Part shown: positions 18,526 to 29,416 of the stretch, piece after piece
Layout of the letters: the number at the start of each line of letters is the position of its first letter
How positions within the stretch are numbered: the first letter of the stretch is position 1
Assembly (NCBI RefSeq): GCF_020520285.1
Contig: NZ_CP084742.1
Location: 1 to 64,000 of the forward strand
Direction of reading: 5' to 3'
Length of the DNA: 64,000 bases
Source of the DNA: Pseudomonas sp. L5B5
Lineage (GTDB): Bacteria; Pseudomonadota; Gammaproteobacteria; Pseudomonadales; Pseudomonadaceae
Translations under genes and position numbers: made by a program
Notes under the pieces: model-generated
Databases searched by the model: none
What the model was told of the DNA's origin: nothing
Seen by the model: only the letters and a program-made list of their open reading frames with translations

Positions 18526-21500
18526 TCAGTTGTCGTAGCCCAGGTTCGGGGCCAGCCAGCGTTCGCTCACGGCCAGGTCCTGGCCCTTGCGCTCGGTGTA
18601 GCTCTGGACCTGGTCCTTGTCGACCTTGCCCACCGCGAAATACTGCGCCTGAGGGTGGGCGAAGTACCAGCCGCTGACGGCTGCCGCCGGGAACATGGCG
18701 AAATGCTCGGTGAGGAATACCCCGCTGCGCCCGGCCTTGCCTTCGCTGGCCGCAGGGTCGAGCAGGGCGAACAGGGTGCTCTTCTCGGTGTGATCCGGAC
18801 ACGCCGGATAACCCGGGGCAGGGCGGATACCGCTGTACTGCTCCTTGATCAGGGCCTCGTTGCTCAGGTGCTCGTCACGGGCATAACCCCAGTGCTCCTT
18901 GCGCACCTGTTCGTGCAGCCATTCGGCGCAGGCTTCGGCCAGGCGGTCGGCCAGGGCCTTGACCATGATCGAGTTGTAGTCGTCGCCCTTGTCCTGGTAG
19001 GCCTTGGCCACTTCCTCGGCACCGATGCCGGCGGTGGTGATGAAACCACCGACGTAATCGGTCACGCCGCTGTCCTTGGGCGCGACGAAATCGGCCAGGG
19101 ACAGGTTGGGTTTGCCGTCGGGCTTGATGATCTGCTGGCGCAGGTGGTGCAGGGTGGCCAGGGTCTCGCCGTGGTCGCCGTAGACCTCGATGTCGTCATG
19201 GTTGACCTGGTTGGCCGGCCAGAAACCGAAGATCGCCCGGGCGCTGATGAGCTTCTCGTCGATCAGCTTGTCGAGCATCTCGCGGGCATCCTGGTACAGC
19301 GCGGTGGCGGCTTCACCCACCACTTCGTCCTCGAGGATGCGCGGAAACTTGCCGGCCAGGTCCCAGGAAATGAAGAACGGGGTCCAGTCGATGTATTCGG
19401 CCAGTGCGCGCAAGTCGATGTTGTCCAGCACCTTGACGCCCGTGAAGGCCGGGGCCGTGGCCTGGTAGGCCGCCCAGTCATGCTGCGGCTTGGCGGCGAT
19501 TGCCTGGGCGTAGCTCAAGCGCTCGGTGCGGGCACTGCGGTTGGCGGTGCGCTCGCGCACTTCCACGTATTCCTGGCGGGTCTTGTCGACGAAGCCTGGC
19601 TTGAGTTCCTTGGACAGTAACTGGGTGGCCACGCCTACCGCACGGGAGGCATCGGTGACGTAGATCACCGCGTCGTTGCTGTACTTGGGCTCGATTTTCA
19701 CCGCCGTGTGGGCTTTCGACGTCGTGGCGCCGCCAATCATCAAGGGCAGGTGGAAATCCTGGCGCTGCATTTCGCGGGCGACGTGGACCATCTCGTCCAG
19801 CGACGGGGTGATCAGGCCGGATAGGCCGATGATGTCGCACTTCTCGTCGCGGGCGGTCTGCAGGATCTTCTCTGCGGGAACCATCACCCCCATGTCGACG
19901 ATGTCGTAGCCGTTGCAACCGAGCACCACGCCGACGATGTTCTTGCCAATGTCATGCACGTCGCCCTTGACCGTGGCCATGAGAATCTTGCCCTTGGCCT
20001 CCGGCTTGTCGCCTTTCTCGGCTTCGATGAACGGGATCAGGTGGGCCACGGCCTGCTTCATCACCCGCGCCGACTTGACCACCTGCGGCAGGAACATCTT
20101 GCCGGCCCCGAACAGGTCGCCGACTACGTTCATCCCGCTCATCAGCGGGCCTTCGATGACCTCGATCGGGCGTGCGGCCTGCTGCCGGCATTCCTCGGTG
20201 TCTTCGACGATATAGGCGGTGATGCCCTTGACCAGCGCGTGTTCCAGGCGCTTGCCGACCGGCAGCGAGCGCCATTCCTCGTTTTCCACTTCCTTGATTG
20301 CGCCGCCGCCTTTGTAATCGTCGGCGATGGCCAGCAGGGCGTCGGTACCGTGCGGGGTGCGGTTGAGCACCACGTCCTCGACCCTCTCGCGCAGGGCCGG
20401 CGGGATCTCGTCATAGATTTCCAGCTGGCCGGCGTTGACGATGCCCATGGTCAGGCCGTTCTGGATCGCGTGGTAGAGGAACACCGAGTGGATCGCCTCG
20501 CGCACCGGGTTGTTGCCGCGGAACGAGAACGACACGTTGGACACGCCGCCGCTCGACAGGGCGTAGGGCAGGTGGTCGCGGATGTAGGCGCAGGCTTCGA
20601 TGAAGTCCACGGCGTAGTTGTTGTGCTCCTCGATGCCGGTGGCTACGGCGAAGATGTTCGGGTCGAAGATGATGTCTTCCGGCGGGAAACCCACTTCGTT
20701 GACGAGGATGTCGTAGCTGCGTTTGCAGATCTCGCGCTTGCGTGCGGCGGTGTCGGCCTGGCCGACTTCGTCGAAGGCCATCACCACCACGGCGGCACCG
20801 TAGCGCTTGCACAGGCGGGCGTGGTGCTTGAATTGCTCGACGCCTTCCTTCATCGAGATCGAGTTGACGATGCCCTTGCCCTGGATGCACTTGAGGCCGG
20901 CTTCGATCACCTCCCACTTGGAGGAGTCGATCATGATCGGCACCCGGGAGATGTCGGGCTCGCCGGCGATCATGTTGAGGAAACGCACCATGGCGGCCTG
21001 GGAGTCGAGCATCCCTTCGTCCATGTTGATGTCGATCACCTGGGCGCCAGCCTCGACCTGCTGCAAGGCGACTTCCAGGGCCTCGGTGTAGTTCTCTTCG
21101 CGGATCAGGCGGGCGAACTTGGCCGAACCGGTGATGTTCGTGCGTTCGCCAACGTTGACGAACAGCGACTGGCGATCGATGGTGAACGGCTCCAGGCCCG
21201 ACAGGCGGCAGGCCTTGGGGATCTCCGGAATCGCCCGGGGCTTGTGCCTGCTCACCGCCTCGGCGATGGCCTGGATGTGTGGCGGGGTGGTGCCACAGCA
21301 GCCGCCGATGATGTTGAGGAACCCGCTGGCGGCGAACTCCTCGACCACCGCGGCCATCTCGGCGGGAGTCTCGTCGTACTCGCCGAAGGCGTTGGGCAGG
21401 CCGGCGTTGGGGTGCGCGGACACATGGGTGTCGGCCTTGGTCGACAATTCTTCCAGGTACGGACGCAGGTCCTTGGCACCCAGGGCGCAGTTCAGGCCCA

Positions 21501-22236
21501 CGGAGATCGGATTGGCGTGGCGCACCGAGTTCCAGAATGCCTCGGTGGTCTGGCCGGACAGGGTACGGCCGGAGGCGTCGGTGATGGTGCCGGAGATCAT
21601 GATCGGCAGTTCGACGTTGTCCTCTTCGAACACCTGCTGTACGGCAAAGATCGCCGCCTTGGCGTTGAGGGTGTCGAAGATGGTCTCGATCAGGATCAGG
21701 TCGGCGCCGCCCTCGATCAGGCCGCGAGTAGCTTCGATGTAGTTCTGTACCAGTTCGTCGAAGGTGACATTGCGATAGCCCGGGTCGTTGACGTCGGGGG
21801 AGATCGAACAGGTGCGGCTGGTCGGGCCCAGAACGCCCGCGACGAAACGCGGCCTGTTGGGGGTTTCCAGGGTTTTCGCATCGGCCACCTTGCGGGCCAG
21901 GCGTGCGCCTTCTACGTTCAGTTCGTAGACCAGCGCCTCCATGCCGTAGTCGGCCTGGGACACCTGGGTGGCGTTGAAGGTGTTGGTCTCGAGAATGTCG
22001 GCGCCGGCATCCAGATAGGCCTTCTCGATGGCCCCGATCACGTCCGGACGGGTCAGCACCAGCAGATCGTTGTTGCCCTTGACGTCGCTGGGCCAGTCGG
22101 CGAAGCGCTCGCCACGGTAGTCCCGTTCCTCGAGCTTGTAGCTCTGGATCATGGTCCCCATGCCGCCATCGAGAATCAGGATACGCTCCTTGAGGGCTTG
22201 CTGGAGAGCGTGGAGGCGAGCACTGCGGTCGGACAT
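18526..22236 (-). CDS. metH: Cobalamin-dependent methionine synthase
   Basis: This 1236-aa four-module enzyme transfers the methyl group of 5-methyltetrahydrofolate to homocysteine through methylcobalamin. The homocysteine domain carries the zinc ligands Cys250 (GLNCALG) and Cys313/Cys314 (GGCCGT). The pterin domain follows (about 360-620). The B12 domain has the DxHxxG motif [13 protein letters not shown] near residue 760, and the reactivation domain holds the AdoMet region to the C-terminus. The ATG at 22236 is preceded by a ribosome site in ACCTGGTAGG-like context and matches family starts; the longer open frame upstream is rejected. A MetR-type palindrome lies 82 nt upstream. Confidence 0.97.
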   Translation of the reverse strand: MSDRSARLHALQQALKERILILDGGMGTMIQSYKLEERDYRGERFADWPSDVKGNNDLLVLTRPDVIGAIEKAYLDAGADILETNTFNATQVSQADYGMEALVYELNVEGARLARKVADAKTLETPNRPRFVAGVLGPTSRTCSISPDVNDPGYRNVTFDELVQNYIEATRGLIEGGADLILIETIFDTLNAKAAIFAVQQVFEEDNVELPIMISGTITDASGRTLSGQTTEAFWNSVRHANPISVGLNCALGAKDLRPYLEELSTKADTHVSAHPNAGLPNAFGEYDETPAEMAAVVEEFAASGFLNIIGGCCGTTPPHIQAIAEAVSRHKPRAIPEIPKACRLSGLEPFTIDRQSLFVNVGERTNITGSAKFARLIREENYTEALEVALQQVEAGAQVIDINMDEGMLDSQAAMVRFLNMIAGEPDISRVPIMIDSSKWEVIEAGLKCIQGKGIVNSISMKEGVEQFKHHARLCKRYGAAVVVMAFDEVGQADTAARKREICKRSYDILVNEVGFPPEDIIFDPNIFAVATGIEEHNNYAVDFIEACAYIRDHLPYALSSGGVSNVSFSFRGNNPVREAIHSVFLYHAIQNGLTMGIVNAGQLEIYDEIPPALRERVEDVVLNRTPHGTDALLAIADDYKGGGAIKEVENEEWRSLPVGKRLEHALVKGITAYIVEDTEECRQQAARPIEVIEGPLMSGMNVVGDLFGAGKMFLPQVVKSARVMKQAVAHLIPFIEAEKGDKPEAKGKILMATVKGDVHDIGKNIVGVVLGCNGYDIVDMGVMVPAEKILQTARDEKCDIIGLSGLITPSLDEMVHVAREMQRQDFHLPLMIGGATTSKAHTAVKIEPKYSNDAVIYVTDASRAVGVATQLLSKELKPGFVDKTRQEYVEVRERTANRSARTERLSYAQAIAAKPQHDWAAYQATAPAFTGVKVLDNIDLRALAEYIDWTPFFISWDLAGKFPRILEDEVVGEAATALYQDAREMLDKLIDEKLISARAIFGFWPANQVNHDDIEVYGDHGETLATLHHLRQQIIKPDGKPNLSLADFVAPKDSGVTDYVGGFITTAGIGAEEVAKAYQDKGDDYNSIMVKALADRLAEACAEWLHEQVRKEHWGYARDEHLSNEALIKEQYSGIRPAPGYPACPDHTEKSTLFALLDPAASEGKAGRSGVFLTEHFAMFPAAAVSGWYFAHPQAQYFAVGKVDKDQVQSYTERKGQDLAVSERWLAPNLGYDN

Positions 22237-22317
22237 GGGAGCTACCTGGTAGGGCCATTGCGGAGGGCGTGAATCATAGCAAACCTGCATGGATCTGCAG
22301 CATGCGCCGGTTTTGCA

Positions 22318-22330
22318 TGAATATCGTTCA
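22318..22330. promoter_or_regulatory. MetR-type operator upstream of metH
   Basis: TGAA-TATCG-TTCA matches the MetR consensus TGAA-N5-TTCA exactly. It sits in a slightly longer palindrome, CATGAA-N5-TTCATG (22316-22332). Its place 82 nt before the metH start and 61 nt before cti suits activation of metH; an effect on cti is possible because the genes are divergent. Confidence 0.6.
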
Positions 22331-22390
22331 TGTTGGTTCGCCGAATGGATCGGTAGAATCGCGACGTTTTTTACTTTCGGGACCAGGGAC

Positions 22391-24682
22391 ATGCCGTATC
22401 GTTTTGCCGTCAGCAGCGTGCTGCTGCTATTGAGTTCAGTGTGCATGGCGCAAGGTCCGGCGCCGACGATTTCCTACACCCGCGACATCCAGCCGATCTT
22501 CACCGAAAAGTGCGTGGCCTGCCACGCCTGCTACGACTCGGCCTGCCAGCTCAACCTGGGCAGCGGTGAAGGCGCCGCCCGCGGCGCTTCCAAAGCCCCG
22601 GTGTACGACGGCGAGCGCAGCAAGGCCCAGGCCCCGACCCGGCTGTTCTATGACGCCAGCGGCAAGGCAGCCTGGCAGCGCCAGGGCTTCTACTCGGTGC
22701 TCGATGCCCAGGGCAGCCAGGCGGCGCTGATGGCGCGGATGCTGGAGTTGGGGCATCGCACGCCGCTGCAACCCAATGCCAAGCTGCCCAGCGAGATCGT
22801 CCTGGGCCTGGGCCGGGAAAACATGTGCCCGCAGCCCGTGGAGTTCGACGGCTACGCCAGCAGCCATCCCAGGGAAGGCATGCCCCTGGCCGTGACCGGC
22901 CTGACCGACCAGCAATACCAGACGCTGCAGCGCTGGCTGGCCTCCGGCGCGCCGATCGATGAACAGGGCCTGACCCCCAGTGCCAGGGAAAGCCTGCAGG
23001 TAGTCCAGTGGGAAAACCTGCTCAATGCCCCGGGCGCCAGGGAAAGCCTGGTGGCGCGCTGGCTCTACGAACACTGGTTTCTGGCCCACATCTACTTCGA
23101 AGGCGGCGAGCCGGGGCATTTCTTCCAGTGGGTGCGTTCGCGTACCCCCAGCGGCCAGCCCATCGACCTGATCAATACCCGGCGCCCCAATGACGACCCC
23201 GGCACCCAGGTGTACTACCGCCTCTGGCCGGTGCAAGGGGTGATCGTGCACAAGACCCACATCACCTACCCGCTGGGCGCGGCGAAGATGGCCCGGGTCA
23301 AGACCCTGTTCTACAGCGGCGATTGGCAGGTCAATGCGTTGCCGGGCTATGGGCCGGGGCGCCGGGCCAACCCGTTCGAGACCTTCGAGGCGATTCCGGC
23401 CAAGGCCCGCTACCAGTTCATGCTGGATAACGCCGAATACTTCGTACGTACCTTCATCCGCGGGCCGGTGTGCCGCGGGCAGATTGCCACCGATGTGATC
23501 CGCGACAACTTCTGGGCCTTGTTCCAGGCCCCGGAACATGACCTGTACATCACCGATCCGGCTTATCGCGGCCAGGCCACACCGCTGCTGGCGATGCCCG
23601 GGCAGAACGACGACGTTGGCAGCGTGCTCAGCCTGTGGCTGTCCTACCGGGACAAGCGCAATGAGTACGAGGCCCTGCGCCGTGACTCCTATGCCGATTC
23701 GCCGGCGCCGAGCTGGTCGACCCTGTGGGCCGGCAATGACAACGCGCTGCTGAGCATCTTCCGCCACTTCGACAGTGCCTCGGTGACCAAGGGCCTGATC
23801 GGCGAGATTCCGCAGACGATGTGGCTGTTCGACTATCCATTGCTGGAGCGCACCTATTACCAGCTGGCGGTGAACTTCGACGTGTTCGGCAACGTCTCGC
23901 ACCAGGCCCAGACCCGCTTGTACTTCGACCTGATTCGCAACGGCGCCGAGCAGAACTTCCTGCGCCTGATGCCCGCCGGCACCCGCGAGGACTTTCTCGA
24001 TGATTGGTACCAGAACAGCGGCAAGTTCAAGATGTGGCTGGATTACGAGTCCATCGACGACAGCAAGCGCAGCGCCCTGAGGCTGGACGCCAAGGACCCG
24101 AAGAAGGATTTCGCCAACCAGCTTCTGGCCCGTTATGGCGAGCTCAATGCCAAGCCGGACCCGATCAACCGATGCGACAGCGCCTATTGCTCGCGCCCCA
24201 ACATCGACCCGGCATTGCAGGACGCCGAGCAGGCCCTGAGCCGTTTGGCGTCGCGTCCGGCGGCGGGGCTGAAGGTCATCGAGCAAATGCCCGAAGCCAC
24301 CTTGCTGAGGGTCCAGACGCCGGGGGGCAAGCGCGAGTTCTACAGCGTGCTGCGCAACCGTGCCCACAGTAACGTGGCCTTCATGCTGGGCGAGTCGTTG
24401 CGCTACCAGCCGGGCCTGGACACCCTGACCATCTTCCCGGGCATTCTCGGCAGCTATCCGAACTTCATGTTCGACGTCCCGGCCGAGCAGGTGCCGGAAT
24501 TCGTCGCGGCCATGCAGGAGGCGCGGGATGCCGCAGGATTTGAAAAGGTCGTCGAGCGTTGGGGCATCCGGCGCAGCCATCCGCAGTTCTGGCAGTACTT
24601 CCACGACCAGACTCGCTACTTGAAGGAAACCGACCCGGTGGAGGCCGGGGTCATGGACATGAATCGCTACGAAAACCTCTGA
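22391..24682 (+). CDS. cti: Fatty-acid cis/trans isomerase (periplasmic c-type cytochrome)
   Basis: This 763-aa protein has a signal peptide ending VCMA at about residue 20. A heme-binding CxxCH follows in [12 protein letters not shown] (Cys41, Cys44, His45). The rest matches the Cti family by length and by motifs such as [14 protein letters not shown] and [19 protein letters not shown]. Cti converts cis-unsaturated acyl chains of membrane phospholipids to trans, a fast response of pseudomonads to solvents and heat. The ATG at 22391 is chosen for the signal peptide. It is followed by nfuA, the order I recall from P. aeruginosa (cti, then nfuA). Confidence 0.92.
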   Translation: MPYRFAVSSVLLLLSSVCMAQGPAPTISYTRDIQPIFTEKCVACHACYDSACQLNLGSGEGAARGASKAPVYDGERSKAQAPTRLFYDASGKAAWQRQGFYSVLDAQGSQAALMARMLELGHRTPLQPNAKLPSEIVLGLGRENMCPQPVEFDGYASSHPREGMPLAVTGLTDQQYQTLQRWLASGAPIDEQGLTPSARESLQVVQWENLLNAPGARESLVARWLYEHWFLAHIYFEGGEPGHFFQWVRSRTPSGQPIDLINTRRPNDDPGTQVYYRLWPVQGVIVHKTHITYPLGAAKMARVKTLFYSGDWQVNALPGYGPGRRANPFETFEAIPAKARYQFMLDNAEYFVRTFIRGPVCRGQIATDVIRDNFWALFQAPEHDLYITDPAYRGQATPLLAMPGQNDDVGSVLSLWLSYRDKRNEYEALRRDSYADSPAPSWSTLWAGNDNALLSIFRHFDSASVTKGLIGEIPQTMWLFDYPLLERTYYQLAVNFDVFGNVSHQAQTRLYFDLIRNGAEQNFLRLMPAGTREDFLDDWYQNSGKFKMWLDYESIDDSKRSALRLDAKDPKKDFANQLLARYGELNAKPDPINRCDSAYCSRPNIDPALQDAEQALSRLASRPAAGLKVIEQMPEATLLRVQTPGGKREFYSVLRNRAHSNVAFMLGESLRYQPGLDTLTIFPGILGSYPNFMFDVPAEQVPEFVAAMQEARDAAGFEKVVERWGIRRSHPQFWQYFHDQTRYLKETDPVEAGVMDMNRYENL

Positions 24683-24696
24683 GGTAGAGCTGTCGT

Positions 24697-24728
24697 GCCC
24701 CCCGGGATGCCCAGGTATCCCGGGGGGC
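24697..24728 (+). terminator. Terminator-like hairpin after cti
   Basis: GCCCCCCGGGAT and ATCCCGGGGGGC form a perfect 12-bp stem with an 8-nt loop, 15 nt after the cti stop. Only two Ts follow, so termination strength is uncertain. Confidence 0.65.
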
Positions 24729-24764
24729 GCTTCATACCAAGGTCTATCCCGACAAAAATACTAG

Positions 24765-25406
<642 letters not shown>

Positions 25407-25423
25407 GGCGTTCGCTGCGACCC

Positions 25424-25456
25424 AAAAAAACGGCGCCCCGTGAGCGCCGTTTTTTT
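25424..25456. terminator. Bidirectional terminator after nfuA and cobM
   Basis: AAAAAAACGGCGC (25424-25436) and GCGCCGTTTTTTT (25444-25456) make a perfect 13-bp stem with a 7-nt loop and a T7 run. It serves the convergent nfuA and cobM transcripts. Confidence 0.9.
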
Positions 25457-25493
25457 ATGCCTGGAGCAAGGCCCCTGGGGCTGAGCAAGTGGG

Positions 25494-26240
25494 TCAGGGG
25501 CGATAGAGGTGCGCGTGCCCGGCGCGGTACAGCGATGATTCGCTGAACGCATCGGTGGCCAGTACCCGGCCCACCAGGATCAGCGCGGTGCGCCGAAAGC
25601 CCTTGGCCGCGACCTTTGCCTGGATGTCCGCCAAGGTGCCCACGACCCAGTCCTGGTCCGGCCAGGTGGCCCGGTGCACCACGGCGATCGGGCAGTCGAT
25701 GCCGTAATGGGGCAGGAGTTCGGCGACGATGCGTTCCAGATGGTTGACGCCCAGATGGATGGCCATGGTCGCGCCATGGGCTGCCAGGCTGGCGAATTCT
25801 TCCCCGGCAGGCATGCTCGTCTTGTCCGCGTAACGGGTGAGGATCACGCTCTGGGAAACATCCGGCAGGGTCAGTTCGGCCCCCAGCAAGGCGGCGCAGG
25901 CGGCGGTGGCAGTAACCCCGGGAACGATCTCGAAAGCAATGCCCAGCTCCCGCAGGCAGCGGATCTGTTCACCGATGGCGCCATACAGGCTCGGGTCGCC
26001 GGAATGCACCCGGGCCACATCCTGGCCCTGGGCGTGGGCTTGGCGCATAACTTCGATGATCTGCTCCAGGTGCAGTTCGGCGCTGTTGATCACCCGCACC
26101 GCACTGTGCCCGTCTAGCACCGCCTGGGGGACCAGGGAACCGGCGTAGATGATTACCGGACAGCGGTGGATCAGGCGTTGGCCCTTGACGGTGATCAGTT
26201 CGGGATCGCCGGGGCCGGCGCCGATGAAGTAGACAGTCAT
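25494..26240 (-). CDS. cobM: Precorrin-4 C11-methyltransferase
   Basis: This 248-aa SAM-dependent methyltransferase of the aerobic cobalamin pathway shows the family's N-terminal VYFIGAGPGDPELITVKGQ, the VHSGDPSLYGAIGEQ loop, and TSMPAGEEFASLAAHGATMAIHLG. It methylates C11 of precorrin-4 in the cytoplasm. It is the last gene of the minus-strand unit cbtB-cbtA-cobE-cobM, 81 nt after cobE. The unit is headed by a cobalamin riboswitch, so it should be repressed by B12. Confidence 0.94.
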   Translation of the reverse strand: MTVYFIGAGPGDPELITVKGQRLIHRCPVIIYAGSLVPQAVLDGHSAVRVINSAELHLEQIIEVMRQAHAQGQDVARVHSGDPSLYGAIGEQIRCLRELGIAFEIVPGVTATAACAALLGAELTLPDVSQSVILTRYADKTSMPAGEEFASLAAHGATMAIHLGVNHLERIVAELLPHYGIDCPIAVVHRATWPDQDWVVGTLADIQAKVAAKGFRRTALILVGRVLATDAFSESSLYRAGHAHLYRP

Positions 26241-26321
26241 GGCTGTGTCCTGTGAAAAAGGGGCCGGAGCAGGGCTTCAGATGAAGAATGCTCATGATCG
26301 AAGGCGGGGATTATCGGGATT

Positions 26322-26735
26322 CTACGGGCAAACGGCCAATGCCAGGGTCGCCTGGGGGTGCTTTTGCCGGGGGACCAGGAGTCGTGCCGGCTCCCCTTGC
26401 AGGGTTTCGGCCATGGCCAGGGCGGCGCTTTCAGCGACGCCATAGCAGCCGGTGCGCTCGAAGGCAACCTGGGACCTGTGGCTCAGGCGCGGGCTGTAGG
26501 GGGCCAGCTGGGCGCTGCTGAAACAAGTCAACCGCAGCGACAGCTGTTGTGCCAAGGCCAGCAGGCCCGGTTCATCCTGCTTCAGGTCGATGCTGGCCAG
26601 GGCCTGCACTTGCTGCAGGGCCAGGCCATTTTCTCGCAATACCTGGTCCAGCAGGGCGCGCAGGGTGCTGGCCGGGCAGCCCTTGCGGCAGCCCAGGCCG
26701 ACCACCAGGGCCGGCGCTACGCCCCTGGATGTCAT
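26322..26735 (-). CDS. cobE: CobE/CbiG C-terminal-type cobalamin biosynthesis protein
   Basis: This 137-aa protein contains VVGLGCRKGCPASTLRALLDQVL and the later LTCFSSAQLAPYSPRLS and CYGVAESAALAMA, matching the CobE/CbiG C-terminal domain of precorrin ring processing. The ATG at 26735 overlaps the cbtA stop as ATGA and is therefore preferred over the far longer open frame upstream. Its exact biochemical step is not settled in the aerobic pathway. Confidence 0.86.
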   Translation of the reverse strand: MTSRGVAPALVVGLGCRKGCPASTLRALLDQVLRENGLALQQVQALASIDLKQDEPGLLALAQQLSLRLTCFSSAQLAPYSPRLSHRSQVAFERTGCYGVAESAALAMAETLQGEPARLLVPRQKHPQATLALAVCP

Positions 26736-27436
26736 GCCTGATGGCCGTCCTCGCCCTTGCGCCGGAACAGCCAGGCGCTGATCAGACCCAGGGCCAGCCA
26801 GAAGGCGGCATTGGTCAACTGCGAAGCGATCTTGAACTGTGCCTCCAGTGCCTCCGGAGCCAACATCGAGTGCACTTCCGGCTGCGGTGCGCCGAGCACG
26901 TGGGGCACGGCGATAATGGCGGCGCCCAGCAATTTGAGCAGCCAATTGCCGGCGAACACGATCAAGGCAATGCCCGTGGCGGTGGAGGCTGCGGCGCCTA
27001 CCCACCAGATCTGGCGTTGGGCCAGGTCGGCGGCGGCAGTGCCGGGCAGTTCAGGCGGCAAGCCCAGGGTGGGGGCCAGGCAGAAGGTCGCGTAGCCGGC
27101 CAGGCCCCAGAGCAGGCCCTGGGAGGTGCGGCTTGGGGCGCGCAGGGTGTAGAGGCCGGCCAGCATCAGGGCGAAACCGACGGCGACCACCAGGTTGCCG
27201 CCCGTGGTGGACAGCACTCGCTGCCAACCGTCTTCCGGCTCCCAGGCCTCTTCGTCATGGACGTGGCCCGCCATGGCGCCCGGAGCGTGTTCATGGACTT
27301 CCTCGGTGGCCGGGGCTTTCTCGTAGGTTTCCGCCTGGAGAATCAACGGGGCGACCCAGAAGCTCTGCAGCAGGGTCAGCAGCAAGGCGGCCAGCAGTCC
27401 GGTGAACCCTGCGGTTTGCGCAATACGCTTGATCAT
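26732..27436 (-). CDS. cbtA: CbtA, predicted cobalt transporter membrane subunit
   Basis: This 234-aa integral membrane protein has about five hydrophobic segments and a His/Glu-rich loop (EVHEHAPGAMAGHVHDEEAWEPEDG) between the first and second, a likely metal-binding site. CbtA with CbtB is a predicted cobalt importer found under B12 riboswitches. The ATG at 27436 is 10 nt after the cbtB stop. The 3' end overlaps cobE by ATGA. Confidence 0.88.
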   Translation of the reverse strand: MIKRIAQTAGFTGLLAALLLTLLQSFWVAPLILQAETYEKAPATEEVHEHAPGAMAGHVHDEEAWEPEDGWQRVLSTTGGNLVVAVGFALMLAGLYTLRAPSRTSQGLLWGLAGYATFCLAPTLGLPPELPGTAAADLAQRQIWWVGAAASTATGIALIVFAGNWLLKLLGAAIIAVPHVLGAPQPEVHSMLAPEALEAQFKIASQLTNAAFWLALGLISAWLFRRKGEDGHQA

Positions 27437-27446
27437 CGGGCAGGCC

Positions 27447-27635
27447 TCAGTGGCAAGGGAAGGCGGCGCTGTGGCGGGTATCGTGGGCCGCGTTGTGCAC
27501 GGCCTCGATGTGCGAGAAACCGGCGAAGTACACCAGGCAGGCGCCGAGGATCGAGGCACCGATGGCGGCCACCAGGCGTTGGCTCAGGGTGGTGGTGCTG
27601 CTGGCGGAATGGCTGGTGCTGCTGATGGTCGACAT
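27447..27635 (-). CDS. cbtB: CbtB, small cobalt transporter subunit
   Basis: This 62-aa protein has one membrane helix (LVAAIGASILGACLVYFAGF) and a His-rich end, HNAAHDTRHSAAFPCH, the CbtB signature for metal capture. The ATG has AAGGGGA about 7 nt upstream. It is the first gene after a riboswitch-attenuator leader. Confidence 0.88.
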   Translation of the reverse strand: MSTISSTSHSASSTTTLSQRLVAAIGASILGACLVYFAGFSHIEAVHNAAHDTRHSAAFPCH

Positions 27636-27677
27636 GGCGCGTCCCCTTGGGTTTGTCAGCGGGAAGCGGCGCAAGAA

Positions 27678-27704
27678 AACCCCGCGTGACAGCCACGCAG
27701 GGTT
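27678..27704 (-). terminator. Riboswitch-linked intrinsic terminator (attenuator) before cbtB
   Basis: Read on the minus strand, AACCCTGCGTG pairs with CACGCGGGGTT (one G-U pair) around a 5-nt loop and is followed by TTTTC. It lies between the cobalamin aptamer and cbtB, where a B12-bound riboswitch would let it form and stop transcription. Confidence 0.7.
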
Positions 27705-27744
27705 TGCAACAGCGCCCGCCCACCGCGGGTTTGTCATTCGTGTA

Positions 27745-27940
27745 TTGCGGGCCGGTCTCCGGGCTTGCGAGGGGCCGGCCTTTGGGCCGTGCCGGCAAGT
27801 GTCACCTTCCCATGCCCAGGGGCACAGTGGATCTGACACTTCGCTCGCTTACCGTTGCGGGGGCAGCACCGGACTGGTCACGGCTGGCAAGCGCGTGATT
27901 CACCGGTTTCCCGTTTCACCCTGTGAAGGGCACCCGTAAC
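27745..27940 (-). ncRNA. Cobalamin riboswitch controlling cbtB-cbtA-cobE-cobM
   Basis: On the minus strand the leader carries the B12-element landmarks in order: the GGTGCC..GGGTGAAACGGGAA 5' region, the B12-box core GCTGCCCCCGCAACGGTAA, CCACTG, GGCATGGGAAGG, and the closing AAGCCCGGAGACCGGCC. Binding of adenosylcobalamin should shut off the cobalt transporter and cob genes below, through the attenuator 40 nt downstream. Boundaries are good to about 10 nt. Confidence 0.93.
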
Positions 27941-28014
27941 AAGTTGTGTAGCAAATCATGGGCAGGGGAGCGTCGTCAATTGCCGGCTGGCGTGGCCTTG
28001 GCCACACATGCGCA

Positions 28015-28043
28015 TTGACCGCCCTGTACGCTCTGCGTAGCCT
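28015..28043 (+). promoter_or_regulatory. Possible promoter for the cobW operon
   Basis: TTGACC and TAGCCT are separated by 17 nt, immediately before the plus-strand riboswitch. The -10 match is modest. This 100-bp gap between the two aptamers must hold both divergent promoters. Confidence 0.4.
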
Positions 28044-28048
28044 TGCGC

Positions 28049-28236
28049 CTTCGAGGTTCTTCGGCCAGTGGTCGAAGCTAAGACGGGAACGCGGTAGAAG
28101 CCGCGGCTGCCCCCGCAACTGTGGAGGGTTTCATTCCTGCAAGGCCACTGCCTGGCGTCCACGACGCCGGTGGGAAGGCACAGGAAATGTCAGTCCATGA
28201 CTGACAAGCCCCCAGCCAGGAGACCTGCCTCGACCC
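28049..28236 (+). ncRNA. Cobalamin riboswitch controlling cobW-cobN-chlI/D
   Basis: The leader shows TTCGAGGTTCTTC, AAGACGGGAACGCGGT, the B12-box GCTGCCCCCGCAACTGTG, GGCCACTG, GGTGGGAAGGC and the closing AAGCCCCCAGCCAGGAGACC. This is the ordered landmark set of an adenosylcobalamin riboswitch. No clear U-tailed hairpin follows before cobW at 28343, so control may act on translation of cobW instead. Confidence 0.93.
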
Positions 28237-28342
28237 AGATTCTCACTACAACCGGGCGGGGTGATCCGGTGGCGAAATCAGTACGAGCCCTGTGCCGTGC
28301 TTGTCGTCCCGCATGCCCGCCACCTTCGCCAAAGGGCATCCG

Positions 28343-29413
28343 ATGAAAACACTGGCCAAACTTCCCGTCACCATCGTCACCGGCTTCCTGGGCTCGGGCA
28401 AGACCACATTGCTGCGGCACATGCTGGACAACGCCCAGGGGCGTCGTATCGCGGTGATCGTCAATGAATTCGGCGAACTGGGCATCGACGGCGAGATCCT
28501 CAAGCAGTGCTCCATCGGCTGCACCGAGGAAGAGGCCAGCGGCCGAGTCTACGAGCTGGCCAACGGTTGCCTGTGCTGCACCGTGCAGGAAGAGTTCTTC
28601 CCGGTGATGCGCGAGCTGGTGGCGCGCCGTGGCGACCTGGACCATATCCTCATCGAAACCAGCGGCCTGGCCTTGCCCAAGCCTCTGGTGCAAGCCTTCC
28701 AGTGGCCGGAGATCCGCAGCGCCTGCACCGTCGACGCGGTGATCACCGTGGTCGACAGCCCGGCCGTCGCCGCTGGCACCTTCGCCGCCTTCCCGGACCA
28801 GGTGGATGCCCAGCGCAAGCTCGACCCCAACCTCGACCACGAATCGCCCCTGCACGAACTGTTCGCCGACCAGCTGTCCAGCGCCGACCTGGTGATCCTC
28901 AACAAGACCGACCTGATCAGCCCCGAAGACCTGGCCAAGGTCCGCCTGGAAGTGGCCGAGGAGCTGCCGCCGGCGGTCAAGGTCATCGAAGCCAGCAGCG
29001 GTCGCCTGCCGCTGGACGTGCTGCTGGGCCTGGGTGCCGGTTCCGAGGAACACATCGACGGCCGCCACAGCCACCACGACCATCACCACGACGGCGATGA
29101 CGATCACGACGACCATGACCACGACGCCTTCGACTCGATCTCCATCGAGTTGCCCGAGGCCGACGAGAGCCTGCTGCTCGATGCCCTGACCCAACTGGTG
29201 GTCAAGCACGGCATCCTGCGGGTCAAGGGTTTCGCGGCAATTCCCGGCAAGCCGATGCGCCTGCTGATCCAGGGCGTAGGCACCCGTTTCGACAAGCATT
29301 TCGACCGCAAGTGGAGCGCTGATGAAGCCCGGGCCACGCGCCTGGTACTGATCGGCCAGGAGCTGGATGCGGCCCTGCTGGAAGCGCAACTGCGCGCCGC
29401 CCTCGGCGCCTGA
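28343..29413 (+). CDS. cobW: CobW, GTP-dependent cobalt metallochaperone
   Basis: This 356-aa COG0523 GTPase has Walker A GFLGSGKTT (residues 14-22), the metal-binding CLCC (76-79) of the CxCC motif, and NKTDL for guanine recognition. A long His/Asp run at about 241-260 (HSHHDHHHDGDDDHDD) is a metal store. CobW is thought to hand Co(II) to the CobN chelatase. The ATG at 28343 follows AAAGGG. cobN starts 3 nt after its stop. It sits under the plus-strand riboswitch. Confidence 0.95.
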   Translation: MKTLAKLPVTIVTGFLGSGKTTLLRHMLDNAQGRRIAVIVNEFGELGIDGEILKQCSIGCTEEEASGRVYELANGCLCCTVQEEFFPVMRELVARRGDLDHILIETSGLALPKPLVQAFQWPEIRSACTVDAVITVVDSPAVAAGTFAAFPDQVDAQRKLDPNLDHESPLHELFADQLSSADLVILNKTDLISPEDLAKVRLEVAEELPPAVKVIEASSGRLPLDVLLGLGAGSEEHIDGRHSHHDHHHDGDDDHDDHDHDAFDSISIELPEADESLLLDALTQLVVKHGILRVKGFAAIPGKPMRLLIQGVGTRFDKHFDRKWSADEARATRLVLIGQELDAALLEAQLRAALGA

Positions 29414-29416
29414 CCC

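Noticed and set aside
19954..22272. 772-codon plus-strand frame opposite metH
   Set aside because: It is rich in Asp/Val/Gly/His with no motif and is wholly antisense to a full-length methionine synthase.
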